Of a DNA stretch of 12,522 nucleotides, positions 1 to 7,398 are shown one piece after another. The notes below the pieces were generated by a model. It searched no databases and had not been told where the DNA came from. It saw only the letters and a program-made list of their open reading frames with translations. The translations under genes were made by a program, and so were the position numbers. Origin of the DNA: PVC group bacterium (GTDB lineage: Bacteria > Verrucomicrobiota > Kiritimatiellia > SS1-B-03-39 > UBA6053). The stretch covers positions 1-12,522 of the forward strand of contig PXAS01000206.1 of the NCBI GenBank assembly GCA_003565815.1. The letters are read 5' to 3'. Each line of letters opens with the position of its first letter. Position 1 is the first letter of the stretch.

Positions 1-2
1 CC

Positions 3-71
3 GGCAGAATCCGCAACCCGCGTTTCCGCCCGCCCCCCGACCAAACCGTCGGCGGCAGGTTGCTGAAATAA
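3..71 (+). CDS. possible 3' end of an upstream gene (partial)
   Basis: The frame that starts at base 3 is open to a TAA at 69-71 and would encode a C-terminus ending GGRLLK. Its codons mostly end in G or C, as in the neighbouring genes. The other two forward frames also stay open until bases 64-76, so the assignment is weak. With only about 22 residues visible no family can be recognised. The gene, if real, begins outside the window. Confidence 0.3.
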   Translation, partial: GRIRNPRFRPPPDQTVGGRLLK

Positions 72-150
72 GATGACTTCGGAACCAACATGCCCAAACC
101 CTACCCCGCCACCCCCAACCCGTCAAGCCAAAATCTCTTTAAAATACCTG

Positions 151-160
151 TTGCTATATA
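151..160 (+). promoter_or_regulatory. possible extended -10 promoter element for lepA
   Basis: TTGCTATATA contains a TG-n-TATATA arrangement that resembles an extended -10 box, about 70 bases before the lepA start. No good -35 hexamer is visible at the usual distance, which an extended -10 can tolerate. The rest of bases 72-228 holds no convincing gene and there is no clear Shine-Dalgarno directly before lepA. Confidence 0.3.
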
Positions 161-228
161 GGTCTTGTATCGATCCAACTCGTTTTTTTCTTTCCTTCCC
201 AGGGGTTCATGGTAATCACTCCGCGCCT

Positions 229-2031
229 ATGTCCGACCTCTCCCGTATCCGAAATTTTTCCATCATCGCCCATATTGACCATGGGAAATCCACCTTGGCC
301 GACCGCATCCTGGAAATGACCAAGACGTTGGAGAAGCGTGAATTGATGGAGCAGGTGCTGGATGACATGGATTTGGAACGCGAGCGCGGCATTACCATCA
401 AGGCACACCCGGTCTCCATGCTCTACGAAGCCAAAAACGGGGAAAAATACCAATTCAACCTCATTGACACGCCTGGGCACGTGGATTTTGCCTACGAGGT
501 CACCCGCAGTCTGGCCAGTTGCGAGGGTGCCATTCTGGTGGTGGACGCCGCCCAGGGGGTGGAAGCCCAAACCGTGGCCAACGTCATGCTGGCCATGAAC
601 CAAAATTTGGCCATCATCCCCGTGCTCAACAAAATCGATCTGCCCAATGCCGACGTGCCCGGGGTGTGCAAACAGGTGGAGGACTTGCTGGCCATTCCCA
701 TGGAGGAGGCCATCATGGTGAGCGCCAAAACCGGACAGGGCGTGGACGAAGTCTTGGAGGCCATCGTCAAAAAGGTGCCGCCCCCCACCACCGACAAGTC
801 CATGGGCACCCGGGCGCTGGTTTTCGACTCCTATTATGACGCCTTTCGCGGCGTGGTCTCCTATGTGCGGGTGTTTGACGGCGAAATCTCGGATAAACAC
901 AAAATTCGCCTCATGTCCACGGGCAAGGATTTTGAAGTCAAGGAAGTGGGCATGTTTATCCCCTCCATGAAAAAAATGAGCGTGCTGCGGGCCGGGGAAA
1001 CCGGATACATCATTGCCAACATCAAGGAATCCGCCGACATGAAAATCGGCGATACGGTCACCCGCAAGGACGATCTGGCCCCGAAAGCGCTCCCGGGCTT
1101 CCACGAAGTCCACCCCATGGTCTTCAGCGGCATCTATCCGGTGGACGGATCGGACTACGAAAAACTCAAGCACAGTCTGGAGAAGCTTTCGCTCAATGAC
1201 GCCGCATTCACCTATATCGCCGAGTCTTCGGTGGCTTTGGGCTTCGGATTTCGCTGCGGTTTCCTGGGGTTGCTGCACATGGAAATCATCCAGGAACGCC
1301 TCCGCCGCGAATACGAACTGGATATCATTTCCACCTACCCGGGGGTCATCTACGAAATTTACCTGACCAACGGCGAAAAAGTGGTCATTGACAACCCCAT
1401 CTACTTGCCGGACCCCACCACCATCGACCGCATCGAGGAACCCTTCCTCAAGGCCACCATCATTTGTCCCAACGATGACATCGGCGAGATGATGAACCTG
1501 ATCCGGGACCGACGCGGCGAAATCAGCCACACCGAAACCGTGGACGGCAACCGGCTGATGCTGACCTGCCACATTCCGCTCAACGAAATCGTCATCGATT
1601 TCTACGACAAGCTCAAAAGCATCAGCCACGGCTATGCCAGCATGGATTATGAATACGAGGGCTACCGCGCCAATGATTTGGTGAAGATGGATGTGCTGGT
1701 GCATGGCGAGCCCGTGGATGCCTTTGCCTGTATCGTACATCGCGACAAGGCCGTGGGCATTGGCCGCAACATTTGCAAAAAGCTGGTGGACGAGATTCCG
1801 CGCATGCAGTTCGCCATCGCCGTGCAGGCCGCTCTCGGACGCAATATCATCGCCCGCGAAACCGTGCCCGCCTTCCGCAAAGACGTCACCTCACGCTGTT
1901 ATGGCGGCGACATCACCCGCAAACGAAAGCTTCTCGAAAACCAAAAAGCCGGTAAAAAGAAAATGAAAATGGTCGGGAAAGTCAATATTCCCCAAGAAGC
2001 CTTCATGAAAATCCTGAAATCCTCCGATTAA
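229..2031 (+). CDS. lepA: Elongation factor 4 (LepA), translational GTPase
   Basis: This cytosolic GTPase of the EF-G-like family acts on stalled or mis-translocated ribosomes and in 30S biogenesis. All G motifs are visible: the P-loop AHIDHGKST (residues 14-22), switch I RERGITIKA (51-59), DTPGH (80-84), NKID (134-137) and SAKTG (165-169). The LepA-specific C-terminal region is present, with the CYGGDITRKRKLLE segment and a lysine-rich stretch before the end. The length of 600 residues matches the usual ~600. The frame is open upstream to base 73, but the extra 52 residues are low-complexity and LepA proteins start at the MSDLSRIRNF-like segment, so base 229 is chosen. No clear Shine-Dalgarno precedes it. 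lepB follows after 12 bases, a common lepA-lepB operon arrangement. Confidence 0.97.
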   Translation: MSDLSRIRNFSIIAHIDHGKSTLADRILEMTKTLEKRELMEQVLDDMDLERERGITIKAHPVSMLYEAKNGEKYQFNLIDTPGHVDFAYEVTRSLASCEGAILVVDAAQGVEAQTVANVMLAMNQNLAIIPVLNKIDLPNADVPGVCKQVEDLLAIPMEEAIMVSAKTGQGVDEVLEAIVKKVPPPTTDKSMGTRALVFDSYYDAFRGVVSYVRVFDGEISDKHKIRLMSTGKDFEVKEVGMFIPSMKKMSVLRAGETGYIIANIKESADMKIGDTVTRKDDLAPKALPGFHEVHPMVFSGIYPVDGSDYEKLKHSLEKLSLNDAAFTYIAESSVALGFGFRCGFLGLLHMEIIQERLRREYELDIISTYPGVIYEIYLTNGEKVVIDNPIYLPDPTTIDRIEEPFLKATIICPNDDIGEMMNLIRDRRGEISHTETVDGNRLMLTCHIPLNEIVIDFYDKLKSISHGYASMDYEYEGYRANDLVKMDVLVHGEPVDAFACIVHRDKAVGIGRNICKKLVDEIPRMQFAIAVQAALGRNIIARETVPAFRKDVTSRCYGGDITRKRKLLENQKAGKKKMKMVGKVNIPQEAFMKILKSSD

Positions 2032-2043
2032 CCCCTCACGCCC

Positions 2044-3180
2044 ATGCTCCCGTTTCTCCACTCCCGAAAAAAAGAACAGCGCAAGCACATTGAGCATGCG
2101 ATCTTTTGCGTGAAATATGCGCGGCGCATGAAAGAAGATCAGTTGGCGGAGGAGGAGGTGCATGACCTGCGGGAACGACAACGGCAGCTCAAGGCGTTGT
2201 TGAAAGCCAAACAACTCGACGAGGGCGTTGCCTTGGCCGATGAATCGGTGGCATTTGCCCGGAAAATCCATCCCGCCCCGCGCGGCGCCTATGCCTTGCG
2301 GGAAAACGTGGAAGTCTTCGTGGTGGTCCTGGCCGTGGCCCTGGGCTTCCGCACGTATTTTCTCCAGCCCTACCAAATCCCCACCGGGTCCATGCAACCC
2401 ACGCTCTGGGGCATTACCGCCCAGGCGGATTACGAACCGGACTGGACCGACCGCATTCCCTTCCGCTGGGGAAAGTTTTTGCTCACGGGCTCCCGCTACA
2501 TCGAAGTCAAAGCCAAAAGCAACGGCATCATCCCTCACCGCAATCAATGGTCCCAACAGGATACGTTCATGGTGTTCCGATTCGGAAACCATACCTACCG
2601 TCTGCATCAGGAATTCGCGAGACTGGTCCAGCCCGGCCAAGCCGTGCAAAAAGGGCAGGTTCTGGCCAGGGGACTGCGGAAACAAGGCGATCATATCGTG
2701 GTCAACCGTTTGTCCACCAATTTTTTTCCGCCCAAACGCGGCGATATCGTGGTGTTCAGCACCCGGGGCATCGACTCGGAGGCCATACGCGCAAACACCG
2801 CCTACATCAAGCGCCTCGTGGGACTTCCCCATGAACGCATCTCCATCTGCGAGGGGCATTTGCGGGTCAACGGCGAAATTGTCACCGAACCGGACGTTTT
2901 TGTACGGCAAATGGAAGGCCGCGGCTATGAAGGGTACGCCAACCGCGTGCCCTCCGCCTCCAGTCCAAGCGACCCCACACCACTATTTCCCAACTGCGAT
3001 GCCACGCTTGAGCTGGGAGAAAACGAATTCCTCTTTTTCGGGGACAACACCTACCGCAGTCTGGATGGCCGACATTTTGGCGGGGTCAGCGGGCGCAACG
3101 TGATTGGCACCGCCTTTTTCGTTCCCTGGCCATTCATTCACCGGGGCGAATACAACGAAAAGGCCGGATTCGTGAAATAA
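2044..3180 (+). CDS. lepB: Signal peptidase I with extended N-terminus and large insertion
   Basis: This membrane serine protease (family S26) removes signal peptides from exported proteins. The catalytic serine is S116 in IPTGSMQPT and the general-base lysine is K256 in YIKRLVGLP. The conserved box GDN..RSLDGRHFGGV lies at 333-347. At 378 residues it is longer than many homologues. A highly charged N-terminal segment (about 1-85, possibly coiled coil) precedes a single hydrophobic segment (about 88-102, VEVFVVVLAVALGF). An insertion of roughly 95 residues (122-216) separates the serine box from the region leading to the lysine box. Similar inserted forms are known to me from Verrucomicrobia-like bacteria, which is weak evidence for the source. 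It is 12 bases after lepA, so co-transcription is likely. There is no obvious Shine-Dalgarno; the start is the first ATG after lepA. Confidence 0.93.
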   Translation: MLPFLHSRKKEQRKHIEHAIFCVKYARRMKEDQLAEEEVHDLRERQRQLKALLKAKQLDEGVALADESVAFARKIHPAPRGAYALRENVEVFVVVLAVALGFRTYFLQPYQIPTGSMQPTLWGITAQADYEPDWTDRIPFRWGKFLLTGSRYIEVKAKSNGIIPHRNQWSQQDTFMVFRFGNHTYRLHQEFARLVQPGQAVQKGQVLARGLRKQGDHIVVNRLSTNFFPPKRGDIVVFSTRGIDSEAIRANTAYIKRLVGLPHERISICEGHLRVNGEIVTEPDVFVRQMEGRGYEGYANRVPSASSPSDPTPLFPNCDATLELGENEFLFFGDNTYRSLDGRHFGGVSGRNVIGTAFFVPWPFIHRGEYNEKAGFVK

Positions 3181-3304
3181 GAAGATGCAGCGTAAGTTCG
3201 TGCATATTGTTAAGTATTATCAAAAATAATACATTAAATAACTTGATTAGCCTCAAGATTCATAACATTTAAGAATTCTTTTTCATTGGTAAAGAGGACA
3301 ATAC
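3181..3304. other. AT-rich intergenic stretch with a small perfect hairpin
   Basis: This spacer is much richer in A+T than the rest of the window. It contains a perfect inverted repeat, GTATTAT (3214-3220) and ATAATAC (3226-3232), with a 5-base loop CAAAA. No T-tract follows, so it is not a classical intrinsic terminator. It could be a weak terminator or a protein-binding site. A weak -35-like TTGATT lies at 3243-3248 without a convincing -10. The end of the spacer (3293-3298, AGAGGA) is the ribosome binding site of the next gene. Confidence 0.4.
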
Positions 3305-3703
3305 TTGAGGCTTATACGAAACTTTTTATCCCTGCCCGTGGATTTGGTGCGACTGACCCACGACATCACGGTGCTTGCATGGCGATTGTTGCGGCACAGA
3401 TTGATATGGAAACAGCACGACCAGTTGTGCTGTTACTGCCAGGGCGCCGACAACGGACGCTGTCCGCGTCCATTGCCGCCCAAATTGAACCGATACCGGA
3501 ATGTCTGGCTGATCCTTCCCTGGATGCCCTGCACAAGACGCTCGAAAATTCAAAAGCCGGACGGCTCCGGCATTCGGGAAATGCATGTCTGTAACAATGA
3601 AGGGGGGTATATCCACCTGTCCCTCTGGATCCTGCCCTTCGCGCTGTTCCTGCACGGCCTTTGGCTTTGGGCCCTCATTTGGGTGATTTTCAAAATCACC
3701 TGA
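3305..3703 (+). CDS. small Cys-rich membrane protein of unknown function
   Basis: This 132-residue protein is not recognised. It starts with TTG; AGAGGA at 3293-3298 gives a 6-base spacing to it, which is why this start was chosen. The N-terminal 35 residues are basic and amphipathic. A cysteine-rich middle follows: LCCYCQG (C42, C43, C45), C53, C76 and C96, which could bind a metal. The C-terminal segment from about 103 to 130 is strongly hydrophobic and rich in Trp and Leu (for example LHGLWLWALIWVIF), predicting one membrane helix. It stands alone, after an AT-rich gap and before the dksA promoter. The - strand and the other + frames are also partly open here, so the coding call is moderate. 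Confidence 0.5.
   Translation: MRLIRNFLSLPVDLVRLTHDITVLAWRLLRHRLIWKQHDQLCCYCQGADNGRCPRPLPPKLNRYRNVWLILPWMPCTRRSKIQKPDGSGIREMHVCNNEGGYIHLSLWILPFALFLHGLWLWALIWVIFKIT
3682..3700. repeat. perfect odd palindrome at the end of the small membrane protein gene
   Basis: GGTGATTTTCAAAATCACC is a 9-base perfect inverted repeat around a single central C. It sits immediately before the TGA stop of the small membrane protein and encodes its last residues. With a one-base loop it is more like a protein-binding site than a hairpin terminator. It lies about 50 bases before the dksA promoter -35. It may be chance. Confidence 0.35.
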
Positions 3704-3749
3704 ACACCCGGGGATATTTGCAGGAAGGCGTACAAAAGTGGTTTCACGG

Positions 3750-3779
3750 TTGACAAAACGTGCTTGGTTCATATATGCT
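3750..3779 (+). promoter_or_regulatory. sigma70-like promoter for the dksA-lspA-miaA-radC cluster
   Basis: A perfect TTGACA -35 hexamer lies at 3750-3755. TATATG at 3772-3777 (16-base spacing) or TATGCT at 3774-3779 (18-base spacing) can serve as the -10. Transcription would begin near 3784-3787, about 30 bases before the ATG at 3817. This makes the in-frame GTG at 3760 an unlikely start for the dksA-like gene. Confidence 0.6.
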
Positions 3780-3816
3780 TCCAAGCTTAGAAACCCCCGG
3801 CAGATTGGATCGATTC

Positions 3817-4623
3817 ATGGCGGCGAAGAAGACTCCTCCCAAAACAACCCTTTCAAAAAACGCAAAACCCTCCGGTGCAAAGAAAACCAGCACCGGCAAG
3901 GCTGAAAGTACGGTGAAAAAAAAGACCGCGTCTGCGGCGAAAACCTCTTCCGCCCCGAAAACGGCGGCGGGGAAAAAACGCGCCGCGGCCCAAAAGTCCC
4001 CTGCCAAAAATGGCGGCGGAAAATCTTCCGCCGAAGCGCCCACGGTGGTCAACTCGGTCTCTGCCGCCGCCAAGCGCATCCAGGAACGTGAAGCGCGCCG
4101 CAAGAAGAAAGCTTCGGAACGACTGGCGAAATCCACGGCCACAGCCACGCCCCGGAAAACCAACGGACATCCCATCGGCGCCCCCAAGACCCCGAAAGCG
4201 GGAAAACCCCTCACCAAACGGGATTTGGAGAAATTCAAAAATCTTTTGCTGGAACTCCGGGACCGGATTGTGGGCGATATTGAATTTTTAACCACCGACA
4301 ACCTCCACCGCGTGGGACGCGACACCGGCGCGGATCTTTCCGGTTCCAGTCAACACAGCGCCGACCACGGCACCGATAATTTCGACCGGGAATTCGCGTT
4401 AAGTCTGGCCACGTCCGAGCAGGATGTGCTGTATGAAGTCGATGAAGCCCTCATGCGAATTCAGGAAGGCACCTACGGCATTTGTGAAATGTCGGGGGTC
4501 CGCATCGAAAAAGCCCGCCTGCAAGTGATTCCCTACACCCGCTTCAGCGTTCAGGCCCAGACAAAAATGGAACAAGGCCGTGCAAAATACCGACCTTTCG
4601 CACAAGCCTTCAAAAGCTGGTAA
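3817..4623 (+). CDS. DksA/TraR-family regulator with histone H1-like tail and degenerate zinc finger
   Basis: DksA-type proteins bind RNA polymerase through the secondary channel and modulate initiation. Residues 1-130 form a Lys/Ala/Pro/Ser-rich low-complexity tail, with pieces such as AKKTPPKTT and TAAGKKRAAAQKSPAK, like histone H1-type or nucleoid proteins. The DksA-like part runs from about 131 to 268: a coiled coil beginning LTKRDLEKFKNLLLELRDR, an acidic tip region DHGTDNFDREFALSL (183-197), and the zinc-finger region YGICEMSG. Only C223 of the usual four zinc-ligand cysteines remains. The second ligand position is Ser (EMSG) and the later pair is replaced by the stretch TRFSVQAQ. The start at 3817 is chosen because the promoter lies just upstream. 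The product has 268 residues. It directly abuts lspA. Family is clear; whether it binds RNA polymerase or DNA is not. Confidence 0.85.
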   Translation: MAAKKTPPKTTLSKNAKPSGAKKTSTGKAESTVKKKTASAAKTSSAPKTAAGKKRAAAQKSPAKNGGGKSSAEAPTVVNSVSAAAKRIQEREARRKKKASERLAKSTATATPRKTNGHPIGAPKTPKAGKPLTKRDLEKFKNLLLELRDRIVGDIEFLTTDNLHRVGRDTGADLSGSSQHSADHGTDNFDREFALSLATSEQDVLYEVDEALMRIQEGTYGICEMSGVRIEKARLQVIPYTRFSVQAQTKMEQGRAKYRPFAQAFKSW

Positions 4624-4624
4624 C

Positions 4625-5152
4625 GTGGCGGACGCCCCCACGGAATCACCCGCTTCGAAAACGGGCCCCACCCCGCCCCCCCGGTGGCCGTACTGGATCG
4701 CCGCCGTCTGCCTGATCGCCGATCAAGTCACCAAACAGTGGTTTCACAGCCATTATGACTACCACGAAAGCCGGGTGGTGATTCCCGGGTTTTTCAATTT
4801 CACCTACGCACACAATCCGGGCGCCGCTTTCAGCATTTTCCAAGGGTACCCCACCGCCCTCCTGGTGTTCTCGATGCTGATTTTCTGTTTGATGGTCGTC
4901 TTCCGGGATCACCTCTTCAGCCGCACGCGGCTGGAGCAGGTCGCGTACGGCTTCATCGTCGGCGGCGTGCTCGGCAATCTCATCGACCGCATGAAGCACG
5001 GCTTTGTCATCGATTTCATCGACTGGTATGTCGGGGACTGGCACTGGCCCATTTTCAATTTGGCGGACACCTGGATCTGCACGGGCGTCGGCCTGTACCT
5101 GCTCTCCCAATGGCGGAACCGTCACGCGCCGGAAATCAAGGCCAAAGCGTAA
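4625..5152 (+). CDS. lspA: Lipoprotein signal peptidase (signal peptidase II)
   Basis: This inner-membrane aspartic protease cleaves the signal peptide of diacylglyceryl-modified prolipoproteins. Conserved motifs are visible: AHNPGAAFS (62-70), GGVLGNLIDR (113-122), VIDFID (128-133) and FNLADTWICTG (144-154). By family alignment the catalytic aspartates are D130 and D148. Four hydrophobic segments are apparent, starting at about 22, 78, 104 and 142. With a GTG start at 4625, one base after the dksA stop, the protein has 175 residues. An in-frame GTG at 4580 would add 15 residues and overlap the upstream gene by 44 bases. Neither has a strong ribosome binding site, so the start is uncertain. 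The proline-rich N-terminal 20 residues are probably cytoplasmic. miaA follows after 15 bases. Confidence 0.93.
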   Translation: MADAPTESPASKTGPTPPPRWPYWIAAVCLIADQVTKQWFHSHYDYHESRVVIPGFFNFTYAHNPGAAFSIFQGYPTALLVFSMLIFCLMVVFRDHLFSRTRLEQVAYGFIVGGVLGNLIDRMKHGFVIDFIDWYVGDWHWPIFNLADTWICTGVGLYLLSQWRNRHAPEIKAKA

Positions 5153-5167
5153 CACGCGGGAAGCGCC

Positions 5168-6094
5168 ATGAGGGATGAGAAGAAACCAACGGCCCGGGTG
5201 ACCCCGCTTTATTTTCTCAGCGGGCCGACCGCCTCCGGCAAAACCGCCCTGGCCCACGCGCTCGCGGACCGAATGGGCTTCAGGCTTTGCTCCGCGGATT
5301 CCATGATGGTGTACCGCCACATGAACATCGGCACCGCAAAGCCCACCCCGGATGAAATCGCACAATACGACTATGCCGGACTCGATTTGGTCGAACCCGG
5401 GGTCCAATACTCCACCGGGGCCTGGCTCCAAGACATCCGGCAACAACTGGATGACCGTCCCACCCTGGTCGTGGGTGGCACCGGGCTCTACTTCCGCGCA
5501 CTGATCCATGGGCTTCCCGAAGAAGACGCAACCGCGACCGACACGGATGAAAACCCCGCCATTCTCCGGGAAAAAATCCGCGCAATCAACCCCGAGGCCC
5601 TGTCAAAGATCGCCGACCCCGAGAATCCCCGCCGCCTGGAGCGAGCCCTGGCCTGGCTCAAGGCCGGCAAACCCCTGCCCGAGCAATGGCGGGACCAATC
5701 CGATTTCCCCCTCCCCGTGCTTTCCGTCCCGGTTCAGGAACTCAACCAACGCATCCAAGCCCGGGCCGCGGATATGTTTGCCCATGGACTCCCAGAGGAA
5801 GCCCGCGGTCTCCGCGAACGTTTGGGGGCACTGACCGGAACCTGCGCCCAGGCCATCGGATATCGGGAAGCTTTCTCCGTCCTGGACGGCGATCTGACGG
5901 TATCCGAGGCGGTCGAAGCAGTCGCCCGGCGCACCCGCCGCTATGCCAAACGGCAGCGAACCTGGTTCCGCAATCAAATGGACGCCCGCTGGGTGAACCG
6001 CGTGGAAGACCGGCCCGCGGAGGCGGTCCTGCGCGAAATCGAAAAAATCTGGGAAAAAACAGGCCCATTCCCCTTTGACCGGAGCCCATCATGA
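5168..6094 (+). CDS. miaA: tRNA dimethylallyltransferase (MiaA)
   Basis: MiaA transfers a dimethylallyl group from dimethylallyl diphosphate to N6 of adenosine 37 in tRNAs that read codons starting with U. The P-loop GPTASGKT is at 19-26, followed by the ADSMMVYRHMNIGTAKPT region (43-60) that carries the catalytic aspartate D44. GGTGLY lies at 103-108, QAIGYRE at 228-234, and the basic RRTRRYAKRQRTWFR segment at 254-268. The length, 308 residues, is normal. GGGAAG shortly before the ATG can serve as ribosome binding site. The stop codon overlaps the radC start as ATGA, which implies translational coupling. Confidence 0.97.
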   Translation: MRDEKKPTARVTPLYFLSGPTASGKTALAHALADRMGFRLCSADSMMVYRHMNIGTAKPTPDEIAQYDYAGLDLVEPGVQYSTGAWLQDIRQQLDDRPTLVVGGTGLYFRALIHGLPEEDATATDTDENPAILREKIRAINPEALSKIADPENPRRLERALAWLKAGKPLPEQWRDQSDFPLPVLSVPVQELNQRIQARAADMFAHGLPEEARGLRERLGALTGTCAQAIGYREAFSVLDGDLTVSEAVEAVARRTRRYAKRQRTWFRNQMDARWVNRVEDRPAEAVLREIEKIWEKTGPFPFDRSPS

Positions 6095-6834
6095 ACCAGG
6101 AATCCCCTCCCCGCTACGCCACCGTCAAAGAGTTGCCCAAACGATTGCAACCCCGGGAATTGTTTGACCGGGTCGGCGCGGAACATGTGCCCGACGAAGT
6201 GCTGCTCGCCATTCTTCTGAAATCCGGAAGTCCCGGATACAACGTCGTGGATTTGGCCCGGGATCTTCTCCGGCATTTCGGTTCATTGACCGCGCTGACC
6301 CGGGCCACCCCCGCCCATTTGGTCAATTTTCGCGGCGTGGGGCCCACCAAAGCCCGCGAACTGAAAGCGGCCCTGGAATTGGCCCGACGCCTCAGCCAGG
6401 AACAGGTCGAGGAAAAACCCGCCATACACAGTCCCGAGGACGCCGCCCGCCTTCTGCGCGAGCAAGCCCGGGAATTGGACCACGAACGCTTCTGGGTCCT
6501 CCTGCTGGACACCCGCAACCGCTTGAAGGAACACCCCGTGCTCGTCAGTCAAGGCGTGCTCAACGCCAGCCTGGTGCATGCGCGGGAAGTCTTCCGCCCC
6601 GCCGTCATGAGCCAGTCCGCCGCCGTTGTCGTGGCCCACAACCACCCCTCCGGGGATCCCAGCCCCTCCCCGGAGGATCTGCGCGTGACCCGAAACCTGA
6701 TCGAAGCGGGCAAATTGCTGAACATCCGTGTATTGGACCACGTCATCATCGGGCAGTCCCGTCCCGGACAGTCCTCGTACTTCCACAGCCTTCGTGAAAG
6801 CGGGCTGGTCAATTTTGCGCCTGAAAACAGCTGA
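6091..6834 (+). CDS. radC: RadC-family JAB/MPN domain protein
   Basis: RadC proteins carry a metal-binding JAB1/MPN (JAMM) fold. The name comes from an old DNA-repair assignment that has not held up, and the cellular role is unsettled. The N-terminal part contains a helix-hairpin-helix-like segment, NFRGVGPTKARELKAALELA (79-98). The JAMM motif is intact: H183, H185 and D196 in HNHPSGDPSPSPED, with an upstream glutamate E166 in HARE. The length of 247 residues is near the family norm. The ATG overlaps the miaA stop by four bases (ATGA). This is a chromosomal copy within a housekeeping cluster; RadC relatives also occur on mobile elements, but nothing here suggests that. Confidence 0.95.
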   Translation: MNQESPPRYATVKELPKRLQPRELFDRVGAEHVPDEVLLAILLKSGSPGYNVVDLARDLLRHFGSLTALTRATPAHLVNFRGVGPTKARELKAALELARRLSQEQVEEKPAIHSPEDAARLLREQARELDHERFWVLLLDTRNRLKEHPVLVSQGVLNASLVHAREVFRPAVMSQSAAVVVAHNHPSGDPSPSPEDLRVTRNLIEAGKLLNIRVLDHVIIGQSRPGQSSYFHSLRESGLVNFAPENS

Positions 6835-6875
6835 GAAATCAAACCTTGCGTTTTTGCAGGCATCATGCGAAAATC

Positions 6876-7268
6876 ATGCTTATGATTCAACTGGACGCCA
6901 GAACGCATGGATACACCATTCTCTTGAAGGATGAAATTCAAATACAAGGGGTCCAAAATTTGGACTTTGAACTCCGCAACGAACTTGCCGGCCTGGAGGG
7001 CAGCCCGTTTGTGATCGTGGTGGATGCCATCGCATTCCAACATTTCACGGCGGACGCCCAGGCCCTGTTCGAAGAAACACTCGAATTCTGCCTGGAGTCC
7101 GGTTTGGTCCGGATCTCGGTGCTTGCGGTCTCCACGGCTCATGCAGGTCTCTTTTGCGAAATGATGTTGCGGGTGGATTTGATGGATCTCTACCAATATC
7201 TCGATCTGTCCTATGAGGAGGATTGGCGGACAGAACTCGAAACCTTTCTCGAAGAACCATTCGATTAA
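6876..7268 (+). CDS. small STAS-like domain protein
   Basis: This 130-residue protein is acidic, with a C-terminus ending LETFLEEPFD. The alternation of beta strands and helices fits a STAS fold (the anti-sigma-factor antagonist/SpoIIAA type): strand GYTILL, then PFVIVVDAIAFQHFTADAQALFEE with an aspartate at the strand end, then LVRISVLAVSTAHAGLF and a terminal helix. STAS domains typically take part in partner-switching signalling, but the phosphorylatable serine or threonine cannot be assigned with certainty (the position after the central strand reads HFTADAQ). Starts at ATG 6876, ATG 6882 or TTG 6846 are all possible and none has a good Shine-Dalgarno. It follows radC by 41 bases and could share its transcript. 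No kinase, phosphatase or sigma-factor partner is visible. Confidence 0.6.
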   Translation: MLMIQLDARTHGYTILLKDEIQIQGVQNLDFELRNELAGLEGSPFVIVVDAIAFQHFTADAQALFEETLEFCLESGLVRISVLAVSTAHAGLFCEMMLRVDLMDLYQYLDLSYEEDWRTELETFLEEPFD

Positions 7269-7281
7269 CCTTTGCATGCTC

Positions 7282-7334
7282 ATTTGGCCAAATCAGGAGA
7301 GAATTTTTCCCCGCCCATACATTGACAATGTCAA
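7282..7334. promoter_or_regulatory. two perfect palindromes in the fba leader with a -35-like box
   Basis: ATTTGGCCAAAT at 7282-7293 is a perfect 12-base palindrome. TTGACAATGTCAA at 7322-7334 is a perfect inverted repeat (6+1+6) whose left arm is a consensus -35 hexamer. Their centres are about 40 bases apart, near four helical turns. A convincing -10 is not seen: GATAAG (7342-7347) is too close and TAAGAA (7344-7349) is weak. They may be operators governing fba, but no regulator is identified. Confidence 0.4.
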
Positions 7335-7398
7335 TCTTTCGGATAAGAAACTCCGCGACTCTTCCGAAAACTTCAAACCCTCATTCAAGGATAAAGAC

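Noticed and set aside
73..228. Upstream in-frame extension of lepA
   Set aside because: The extra residues are proline-rich and unlike any LepA N-terminus; the standard start at 229 gives a normal 600-residue protein.
154..1740. Long open - strand frame opposite lepA (528 codons)
   Set aside because: It is the mirror of a strongly coding lepA frame, is rich in His, Val and Gly as expected from antisense of GC-rich codons, and has no recognisable domain.
3214..3232. Hairpin after lepB as an intrinsic terminator
   Set aside because: The stem is short and made almost only of A-T pairs, with no T-tract after it.
3326..3784. 152-codon - strand frame opposite the small membrane protein
   Set aside because: It has no clear start signal or motif, whereas the + strand frame has a well-placed ribosome binding site and a convincing membrane helix.
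3760..3816. Upstream GTG start for the dksA-like gene
   Set aside because: The GTG lies inside the promoter, between the -35 and -10, so it would not be in the transcript.
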